Assembly (NCBI RefSeq): GCF_000321225.1 | Contig: NW_004450459.1 | Coordinates: forward strand, 1,446,471 to 1,510,470 | Reading direction: 5' to 3' | Origin: Odobenus rosmarus divergens | Lineage: Eukaryota > Chordata > Mammalia > Carnivora > Odobenidae | DNA length: 64,000 bases | Shown: piece by piece, positions 61,801 through 64,000 of the stretch | How positions within the stretch are numbered: position 1 is the stretch's first letter | Layout: each line of letters opens with the position of its first letter | The notes under the pieces: generated by a model | What the model was told of the DNA's origin: nothing | Database searches by the model: none | The model's input: the letters and a program-made list of their open reading frames with translations, nothing else | Made by a program: the position numbers and the translations under genes

Positions 61801-64000
61801 AATGTAACCGATAATCTCACTTCCACCGTCACTATCTGGACGGTTCCAACAGACAGTCATGGAGTCCTTGGCAATGTTGGTGACTTCCAAGCTTTTTGGT
61901 GGTCCAGGAAGCACAAACGGATTTTTCATCAGTACTGGTGCAGATTCCAAAGGCTCTCCAACACCATATTTGTTGACAGCCATTATGCGGAAAATATATT
62001 CATTCCCTTCTAAGAGTTTGGTAACTTTCAGAGAATTGGTCACAACTTCTGAAGCAACAATAGTCCAGGCAAGTCGACTCGTTTCTCTCTTTTCAACAAC
62101 ATAGTGGGAAATATCACTGCCACCATCTTGAAGTGGTGGAGACCATGTTAAAGTGCATTTTTCAGAAGTGACTCCGGTAACCTGGACTGGCCCTTCTGGT
62201 GGTCCTGGTCTATCCAACACTTTTACATTTACTGGGAATGACTTAGAACCTGCAACATTGGAAGCTCTTAAAATATACTGTCCACCATCAATTCTAATGG
62301 CATCCTTTACAATAAGTAAAGCCTTGAAATCTGTGTTCTTTATTTCACATCTGGCAGATTCTTCAATTTCCTTATCTCCTCGTAACCACTCAATGGTCGG
62401 TAGAGGCTTTCCATGGACATCAGCCTCAAGCCTGAATGTTTCTCCAGCATTTACCACAATTGTGTCTCTGAATTTTGGATCCATTGAAATTCTTGGAAGT
62501 TCAACCTCATCCCTGGCAGTTATTGGTCCAGTACTGTCAGAGGGTTTACTTACTACACCAGCCGCATTCTTTGCAATGACTCTGAACTCGTATCTTTGAT
62601 CTTCAGTAAGACCAGACACGGTAAATTGAGTTTCAATGACATTTGTGAAGCTGGCTTTCATCCAGCGACCCTCAGGCAAATCACGTTTCTCTACAATGTA
62701 ACCTGTAATCATACTTCCACCATCATAAGCAGGTTTGGTCCACTGTAAAGTGATTTCATTTCTTTTAACCATTATTGCCTCTGGGGTTCCTGGTGGGTCA
62801 CAAGGATCTCTGGCTACATAGCATTCAGAATTCTTGCTTGCTTTACCTACACCAACAATATTTTCAGCATAAACTCTGAATTCATATTCAATGCCCTCTT
62901 CAAGATTGACTGCTTTAAACTGAGTGTCATGAATAATGGTTTTGTTGACTTTTGTCCACAAAATACTATTTCTTTCCTTTCTCTCAAGGTGGTAACCTAT
63001 GACTGGGCTTCCACCGTTATTGATTGGTTCATGCCACTGAACGACCATGGAGTCTTTGGAAATGGCTGTGACAAATGGTGTGCCTGGAGGGCCTGGTTCT
63101 TTGTAGGGATATTGAGCTACAATCGGATCAGACTCCAAGGCAAAACTTTGTCCATATCTGTTTTCAGCAAATATTCTGAATTGGTATTCTGTACCAGTTT
63201 TCAGTTTGGTCACTCTGAGTGTGGTTCTGGCAACAGTAGCAGAAACAGTATCCCATACTGTGGTGGTTGTATCTCTTTTCTGAACAATGTAGTTGGTGAT
63301 CTGGCAGCCCCCTGTATATAATGGGGGATTCCAAGATAATGTAATACTTTCAGCACTGACTTCATCAAATTTAACAGGTCCTTTTGGAGGATCAGGTTTA
63401 TCTAGAGTTATAACTTCAATGGATGCTGTTTTCTGACCTACAACATTAGCCACTATGATTCCATAATGTCCACCATCATCCTTATGAGTTTCTTTAATGC
63501 TGAGTACAGTGAGGTCAAGTGAATCAGTAACATTGACTCTTGTGGTCTGCTTCAGTGGAAGACCATCTTTAGTCCAGGTAATGGTTGGCTTAGGACGTCC
63601 AGAAATTGGCACTTCTATTTTCAAATCTTGGCCGACCTGTACACTGTAATTGTTGAATGCAGGTCTTACATCTGGCTCAATGACCAGATCTTTGGCAACT
63701 ATTGGAACTGCAAGGGACCTAGGATCACTTCTTCCCTTTTCATTTATAGCAACAACTCTAAAGAGATATTCTTCTCCCTGAGTTAGGTTAGTAATTACCG
63801 CTTCAAGGGACTTGACTCGAGCACACTCTGACCATTTCTCGCTGTGTTTAGCTTGCATTTCCACAATATACTGAATGATTTTACTGCCACCATCATGTTC
63901 AGGCTTTGTCCAACTCAAGGAGACACTGTTTCTGGTGACATCATCCACAGTTATTTTTCCTGGAGGTTGTGGGACTTCTGCAACCTTAATAGGATCAGCA
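22545..64000 (-). CDS. TTN: TTN (titin), C-terminal part, 38 exons, 5' end outside the window
   Basis: Titin is the giant sarcomeric protein that spans half a sarcomere as a molecular ruler, spring and signalling scaffold. The window encodes much of the A-band C-zone, the P-zone, the kinase region and the whole M-band end. Reading on the - strand from exon 326 gives six complete Ig-Fn3x3-Ig-Fn3x3-Ig-Fn3x2 super-repeats, then Ig-Fn3x3-Ig-Fn3x3-Ig-Ig-Fn3x2-Ig-Ig-Fn3-kinase, then M1-M10. Every exon junction has GT/AG sites, and nearly all introns are phase 1. All 38 human 3' exons (326-363) have a counterpart, so no exon is missing. Known partners by region are MyBP-C (super-repeat Ig domains), MURF1 (A168-A170), FHL2 (is2), calpain-3 (is7), and myomesin/obscurin (M4, M10). 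The one defect is a single-base frameshift in exon 327. Confidence 0.98.
22975..23277 (-). CDS. TTN: TTN exon 362 (Mex5), is7 insertion, calpain-3 binding
   Basis: 303 bases, phase 1 at both ends, so it can be skipped without shifting the frame. That agrees with the known alternative splicing of Mex5. It encodes a non-globular Ser/Met-rich segment: PLVEEPPREVVLRTSGDTGL… SSLSSSSASSMTEMKFASMS… MLKAGIRG. is7 is the documented binding site of calpain-3 (p94) at the M-band. The donor is AGAG|GTGAGC. Confidence 0.95.
23278..23806 (-). other. TTN: TTN intron 361 (Mex4-Mex5)
   Basis: 529 bases with a short (CA)n-rich tract at about 23,366-23,391. No exon was recognised. Confidence 0.8.
23366..23391 (+). 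repeat. (CA)n microsatellite in TTN intron 361
   Basis: ACACACACACACAC followed by interrupted AAACACACAAAC. Confidence 0.85.
23807..23960 (-). CDS. TTN: TTN exon 361 (Mex4), second part of Ig M9
   Basis: 154 bases, entered in phase 0 (ttttag|ATT): ISVSSNISVSRSRNVYSLEI… ATASLTVL. The donor is CCTTC|GTAAGT, phase 1. Confidence 0.94.
24062..24831 (-). CDS. TTN: TTN exon 360 (Mex3): is6 charged repeats, Ig M8, start of Ig M9
   Basis: 770 bases. The first part is a Lys/Glu-rich segment of degenerate 26-27-residue repeats (…QEEISQKALISEEMK…SQEK). It includes a recent 81-base tandem duplication at 24,609-24,770. Ig M8 follows (AEIKAFSTQMSISDGQKV…), then M9 begins at APAFISQPRSQNINEGQNV. The exon ends at the phase-0 donor TGCCG|GTAAGT inside M9. 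Downstream, the open frame runs into the intron. Confidence 0.95.
24609..24770 (-). repeat. TTN: 81-base tandem duplication in TTN exon 360
   Basis: Unit 1 is 24,609-24,689 and unit 2 is 24,690-24,770. They differ at six of 81 positions and encode two 27-residue copies of the SEEMK-SEVKSQEK-VQEEISQKALI block. Confidence 0.95.
24832..25556 (-). other. TTN: TTN intron 359 (Mex2-Mex3)
   Basis: 725 bases with a (TG)n(TATG)n microsatellite at about 25,459-25,488. No exon was recognised. Confidence 0.8.
25459..25488 (+). repeat. (TG)n(TATG)n microsatellite in TTN intron 359
   Basis: CGTGTGTGTGTGTATGTATG followed by TATGTATA is a compound simple repeat. Confidence 0.85.
25557..25713 (-). CDS. TTN: TTN exon 359 (Mex2), second part of Ig M7
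   Basis: 157 bases, entered in phase 0 after ctatag|GCT. It encodes AITQGSKYKLSEDKGVFFLE… to SSSCKLTIK, which includes the second Ig cysteine strand (YTCTV). The donor is AAAG|GTAGGT (phase 1). Because the length is not a multiple of three, skipping this exon alone would break the frame. Confidence 0.94.
25841..31488 (-). CDS. TTN: TTN exon 358 (Mex1): A169-A170, titin kinase, M1-M6 and start of M7
   Basis: This 5,648-base exon encodes, in order: Ig A169 (~31,488-31,193), Fn3 A170 (~31,189-30,902), the kinase (~30,802-30,038), its regulatory tail (~30,037-29,858), Ig M1 (~29,857-29,573), M2 (~29,485-29,198), M3 (~29,170-28,889), the long charged is2 insertion (~28,888-27,410), M4 (~27,406-27,128), is3, M5 (~26,842-26,567), is4 with KSP phospho-repeats (~26,566-26,363), M6 (~26,362-26,091), is5, and the first part of M7. 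The exon ends at a phase-0 donor, AAAG|GTAACC, unlike the phase-1 rule elsewhere. A 27-base in-frame duplication lies in is2. Confidence 0.97.
26430..26545 (-). repeat. TTN: KSP phospho-motif repeats in titin is4
   Basis: Successive (R)VKSPEP, RVKSPEA, VKSPK and RVKSPEP motifs lie between Ig M5 and M6. The titin KSP region is known to be phosphorylated during myogenesis. Confidence 0.9.
27735..27788 (-). repeat. TTN: 27-base tandem duplication in TTN exon 358 (is2)
   Basis: The units 27,735-27,761 and 27,762-27,788 differ by one base. They encode KHAQIEASS and KHAQREASS in tandem. Confidence 0.95.
30038..30802 (-). other. TTN: titin kinase catalytic domain (atypical)
   Basis: The fold is recognisable from the glycine loop LGRGQFGIV, the lysine in YMAKFVKV (30,710-30,712) and the substrate region TAPEYYAPEV. 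Two catalytic motifs are degenerate: HFDIRPEN replaces HRDxxxxN (Asp codon 30,437-30,439), and IEFGQAR replaces DFG (Glu codon 30,377-30,379). These changes are known for titin kinase, which is regarded as a mechanosensing pseudokinase-like domain blocked by its C-terminal tail and a P+1-loop tyrosine. The glycine loop has Gln at 30,767-30,769, where human has Glu as I recall. Confidence 0.95.
31624..32217 (-). CDS. TTN: TTN exon 357, Fn3-Ig (Ig A168)
   Basis: 594 bases. The Fn3 begins EKPGAPGKPTITALTKDSCV, and the Ig (APHFKEELRNLNVRYQSNAT) is A168 by its position two domains before A170. A168-A170 form the docking site of the muscle RING ligase MURF1. The donor is GAAG|GTAAAT. Confidence 0.95.
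32218..32564 (-). other. TTN: TTN intron 356
   Basis: 347 bases. Nothing recognised besides the splice sites. Confidence 0.75.
32565..32870 (-). CDS. TTN: TTN exon 356, Fn3
   Basis: 306 bases. It begins DKPDKPTGPIVIEALLKNSA. The donor is TTTG|GTAAGT. Confidence 0.95.
32973..33548 (-). CDS. TTN: TTN exon 355, Ig-Ig tandem
   Basis: 576 bases. The first Ig begins SGEAPGVRKEMKDVTTKLGE and has both canonical core cysteines (LSCQI, YTCIA). The second begins ATPQFHPGYPLKEKYYGAVG. The donor AAG|GTATTT is weak. Confidence 0.95.
33549..34197 (-). other. TTN: TTN intron 354
   Basis: 649 bases. No repeat family or extra exon was recognised. Confidence 0.75.
34198..34497 (-). CDS. TTN: TTN exon 354, Fn3
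   Basis: 300 bases. It begins DKPSQPGELEILSISKDSVT. The donor is ACAT|GTAAGT. Confidence 0.95.
34611..34916 (-). CDS. TTN: TTN exon 353, Fn3
   Basis: 306 bases. It begins NPPEPPSNPPEVLDVTKSSV. The donor is TTTG|GTAAGG. Confidence 0.95.
35045..35629 (-). CDS. TTN: TTN exon 352, Ig-Fn3
   Basis: 585 bases. The Ig begins EYPDYELDERYQEGIFVRQG and the Fn3 GNPNPPEGPLEYDDIQARSV. The donor is CTGA|GTAAGT. Confidence 0.95.
35740..36042 (-). CDS. TTN: TTN exon 351, Fn3
   Basis: 303 bases. It begins APPGKPQNPRVTDTTRTSVS. The donor is CTTG|GTAAGA. Confidence 0.95.
36043..36599 (-). other. TTN: TTN intron 350
   Basis: 557 bases. A MIR- or L2-like stretch is possible near 36,330-36,410 (AAGTCCCATTTTAAAGAATG). 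No exon was seen. Confidence 0.65.
36600..36902 (-). CDS. TTN: TTN exon 350, Fn3
   Basis: 303 bases. The acceptor is ctgaag|GT, so the junction codon is AGT (Ser), where the human protein as I recall it has Arg. The domain continues IPGPPETLQIFDVSRDGMTL. The donor is ATTG|GTAAAT. Confidence 0.93.
36903..37342 (-). other. TTN: TTN intron 349
   Basis: 440 bases, T-rich. No recognised element. Confidence 0.75.
37343..37642 (-). CDS. TTN: TTN exon 349, Fn3
   Basis: 300 bases. It begins DKPGPPTGPIKIDEIDATSI. The donor is ATCA|GTAAGT. Confidence 0.95.
37749..38036 (-). CDS. TTN: TTN exon 348, Ig, start of the P-zone
   Basis: 288 bases. It begins VLPTIDLSTMPQKTIHVPAG. The donor is CTTG|GTAAGG. 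From here the 11-domain pattern gives way to the P-zone order. Confidence 0.94.
38158..38751 (-). CDS. TTN: TTN exon 347, Fn3-Fn3
   Basis: 594 bases. The domains begin DTPGPCPLVRVKEVSKDSVT and VPLVPTKLEVVDVTKSTVTL. The donor is AGAG|GTATGT. It closes the last (sixth in this window) C-zone super-repeat. Confidence 0.95.
38933..39214 (-). CDS. TTN: TTN exon 346, Ig
   Basis: 282 bases. It begins EIPDLELADDLKKTVTIRAG. The donor is TATG|GTAAGT. The upstream intron, 81 bases, is the shortest TTN intron in the window. Confidence 0.95.
39296..39601 (-). CDS. TTN: TTN exon 345, Fn3
   Basis: 306 bases. It begins YTPGPPSAPRVVDTTKSSIS. The donor TAG|GTATTT is weak at positions +4 to +6. Confidence 0.94.
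39602..40720 (-). other. TTN: TTN intron 344
   Basis: 1,119 bases, A/T-rich. No repeat family or additional exon was recognised. Confidence 0.75.
40721..41026 (-). CDS. TTN: TTN exon 344, Fn3
   Basis: 306 bases. It begins TIPSQPGIPEEVGASKEHII. The donor is ATCAT|GTGAGT. The open frame continues past the donor into the intron. Confidence 0.94.
41154..41450 (-). CDS. TTN: TTN exon 343, Fn3
   Basis: 297 bases. It begins DSPGPCGKFTVSRVTEEKCT. The donor is TTCA|GTAAGT. Confidence 0.95.
41548..41838 (-). CDS. TTN: TTN exon 342, Ig
   Basis: 291 bases. It begins APPKAELDARLQGDLVTIRA. The donor is CTTG|GTAAGC. Confidence 0.95.
41922..41948 (+). repeat. (ATTT)n microsatellite overlapping a TTN 5' splice site
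   Basis: The + strand TTTA units run up to the donor dinucleotide of exon 341. On the gene strand the intron therefore starts GTAAAATAAATAAAT…. Confidence 0.9.
41950..42255 (-). CDS. TTN: TTN exon 341, Fn3
   Basis: 306 bases. It begins DAPGRPEVTDVTRSTVSLIW. The donor is TATG|GTAAAA and runs straight into an intronic (AAAT)n tract. Confidence 0.94.
42364..42666 (-). CDS. TTN: TTN exon 340, Fn3
   Basis: 303 bases. It begins VPPSAPTRPEVYHVSANAMS. The donor is GTTG|GTATGT. Confidence 0.95.
42759..44825 (-). CDS. TTN: TTN exon 339, seven domains Fn3-Fn3-Ig-Fn3-Fn3-Ig-Fn3
   Basis: 2,067 bases (689 codons), open throughout. The domain starts are TVPDAPGTPEPSNVT, PPSAPTVVKVTDTSK, AAPELDIDANFKQTH (Ig), DTPGPPGPITFKDVT, PAPPKRLDIIDTSKS, IEPTADLTGITNQLI (Ig) and GRPGPVTGPIEVSSV. 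It spans the junction of the fifth and sixth super-repeats seen here. The donor is TTCG|GTAAGA. Confidence 0.96.
44908..45207 (-). CDS. TTN: TTN exon 338, Fn3
   Basis: 300 bases. It begins DTPGKVVGPIRFTNITGEKM. The donor is TACA|GTAAGT. Confidence 0.95.
45326..45613 (-). CDS. TTN: TTN exon 337, Ig
   Basis: 288 bases. It begins VPPTVEFGPEYFDGLIIKSG. The donor AAG|GTACTT departs from the usual GTAAGT, so this splice site is weaker than its neighbours. Confidence 0.94.
45614..46315 (-). other. TTN: TTN intron 336
   Basis: 702 bases. A MIR-like stretch is possible near 46,180-46,250 (CATAACAACCCTGGGTAATC, CCCCTTTTACAGACCAGGGG). No exon was seen. Confidence 0.7.
46316..46609 (-). CDS. TTN: TTN exon 336, Fn3
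   Basis: 294 bases. It begins DPPGTPDYIDVTRETITLKW. The donor is AACG|GTAAGC. Confidence 0.95.
46936..48702 (-). CDS. TTN: TTN exon 335, Ig-Fn3-Fn3-Ig-Fn3-Fn3
   Basis: 1,767 bases (589 codons), uninterrupted. The domain starts are EEPEIDLDVALRTSV (Ig), DTPAACQKLQVKHVS (Fn3), VPAPIRDLSVQDSTK (Fn3), VITPEVDLSDIPEAK (Ig), GPPSKPKGPIRFDEI (Fn3) and IPGPPGKPVVYNVTS (Fn3). One super-repeat ends and the next begins inside this exon. The donor is GTAG|GTAAGT. Confidence 0.96.
48814..49119 (-). CDS. TTN: TTN exon 334, Fn3
   Basis: 306 bases. It begins DPPGPPAKIRIADSTKSSIT. The donor is CTTG|GTATGT. Confidence 0.95.
49218..49520 (-). CDS. TTN: TTN exon 333, Fn3
   Basis: 303 bases. It begins VTPGPPGIPEVTKITKNSMT. 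The donor is ATCG|GTAAGT. Confidence 0.95.
49784..50083 (-). CDS. TTN: TTN exon 332, Fn3
   Basis: 300 bases. It begins DKPGPPGGPLEFKTVTAEKI and ends in VVAKNAF. The donor is TTTG|GTGAGA. Confidence 0.95.
50193..50480 (-). CDS. TTN: TTN exon 331, Ig
   Basis: 288 bases. It begins GPVIDLPLEYTEVVKYRAGT, with the Ig tryptophan in PAPTIEWYKDD. The donor is CTTG|GTAGGT. Confidence 0.95.
50481..51849 (-). other. TTN: TTN intron 330, longest TTN intron in the window
   Basis: 1,369 bases. A MIR-like fragment lies at about 51,320-51,480 (CCTCAGTTTTCTGTTCTACA, AAATGGGCTAATGTTAGGGT). Another old repeat-like stretch lies at 51,590-51,725 (GGAAGGGACTTTAGATATCC). No coding exon was found. Confidence 0.75.
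51320..51480 (+). mobile_element. MIR fragment in TTN intron 330
   Basis: The segments CTCAGTTTTC…ACAAAATGGGCTAATG… and …GGAAATGTTAGCTACTGC follow the MIR consensus order. It is diverged, and the edges are approximate. Confidence 0.7.
51850..52146 (-). CDS. TTN: TTN exon 330, Fn3
   Basis: 297 bases. I translated the frame by hand: EPPRNVRITDISKNSVSLSW through FARNAVGSVSNPSEVVGPIT to IDSY. The donor is TATG|GTAAGC. There is no in-frame stop. Confidence 0.94.
52266..52568 (-). CDS. TTN: TTN exon 329, Fn3
   Basis: 303 bases. The acceptor is ttgtag|CA and the domain begins TPGPPSTPWVTNVTRESITV. The donor is TGTG|GTATGT. Confidence 0.95.
52661..53248 (-). CDS. TTN: TTN exon 328, Ig-Fn3
   Basis: 588 bases, in frame. 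It opens EPPEIDMKNFPSHTVYVRAG (Ig), and the Fn3 starts DRPGPPTGPVVISDITEESV. The donor is ATACA|GTAAGT. It starts the fourth super-repeat in the window. Confidence 0.95.
53351..53648 (-). CDS. TTN: TTN exon 327, Fn3 domain, carrying a 1-base frameshift
   Basis: The acceptor gives G|AA (Glu) and the first 23 residues read correctly: EKPSPPEKLGVTGVSRDS, then VSLTW. The next codon should be the TTG of LKPEHDGG, but an extra C in the + strand CCC at 53,580-53,582 shifts the frame. In the shifted frame a TGA occurs at 53,530-53,532. Past the insertion the normal Fn3 sequence resumes (KPEHDGGSRIVHYVVEALEK) and runs to the donor CTAG|GTATGT. The exon is 298 bases, whereas symmetrical neighbours are multiples of three. 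This Fn3 completes the third super-repeat begun in exon 326. Confidence 0.93.
53649..54245 (-). other. TTN: TTN intron 326
   Basis: A 597-base A/T-rich intron with a (CA)n(TA)n microsatellite at 53,981-54,002. No extra exon was seen. Confidence 0.85.
53981..54002 (+). repeat. (CA)n(TA)n microsatellite in TTN intron 326
   Basis: CACACACACACTATATATAT is a compound dinucleotide repeat. Confidence 0.85.
54246..64000 (-). CDS. TTN: TTN exon 326 (giant A-band exon), 3' 9,755 bases
   Basis: An unbroken frame continues beyond the right edge. It encodes about 3,250 residues: the end of one super-repeat (a partial Fn3), then two complete Ig-F-F-F-Ig-F-F-F-Ig-F-F units and ten of the eleven domains of a third. 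In all there are 9 Ig and 24 Fn3 domains. Fn3 domains show the P-x-P-P start, the S-x-x-L-x-W strand and the Y-x-F-R-V motif. The Ig domains carry the I-x-A-G / G-x-P-x-P-x-x-x-W pattern. The donor is ACAG|GTATGT at 54246/54245 (phase 1). Confidence 0.98.

Noticed and set aside
1..64000. CRISPR arrays, operons, phage or bacterial systems
   Set aside because: No spaced direct repeats, ribosome binding sites or prokaryotic genes are present. The window is vertebrate nuclear DNA.

Overview
This is a mammalian genomic window holding the end of one gene and the 3' part of a second, arranged convergently. Spliced genes with GT-AG introns, long 3' UTRs and many interspersed repeats show it is nuclear vertebrate DNA. 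Eight tRNA-derived Can-SINEs ending in GAGCCACCCAGGCGCCCC-type heads point to a carnivoran. That head differs from the usual dog form, so an arctoid such as a seal, bear or mustelid is the best guess; the species cannot be fixed from this sequence alone.

Left part (1-~5,200, + strand): the last two coding exons and 3' UTR of PLEKHA3 (FAPP1, a PI4P-binding Golgi PH-domain protein). Middle (~5,200-21,520): intergenic DNA with Can-SINEs, a complete MER44-like Tigger MITE, MER5-type hAT remnants, MIR/L2 fragments, a 21-G homopolymer and a small CpG-containing GC-rich patch. No protein-coding gene was recognised there.

Right part (21,520-64,000, - strand): the 3' portion of TTN (titin). I could place 38 consecutive coding exons, and they correspond one to one with human metatranscript exons 326-363. 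Exon 326 (the giant A-band exon) runs off the right edge. The protein order is: six complete 11-domain A-band C-zone super-repeats (Ig-Fn3x3-Ig-Fn3x3-Ig-Fn3x2), the P-zone, the MURF-binding A168-A170 domains, the atypical titin kinase, and M-band Ig domains M1-M10 with their unique insertions. The stop codon lies at 22,545-22,547 and a polyadenylation signal at 21,544-21,549.

Within TTN nearly all introns are phase 1, so most exons are symmetrical and exon length is a sensitive check. One exon fails it. Exon 327 (53,351-53,648) is 298 bases instead of 297 and has an extra C in a CCC run at 53,580-53,582, which creates a stop at 53,530-53,532. Since all other exons are intact, this is most likely a sequence or assembly error, or else a heterozygous truncating allele. 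Two in-frame tandem duplications relative to the human protein as I recall it (27 bp in exon 358, 81 bp in exon 360) enlarge unique M-band segments. I found no convincing new biological system; the most valuable observations are these lineage- or assembly-specific features of titin.
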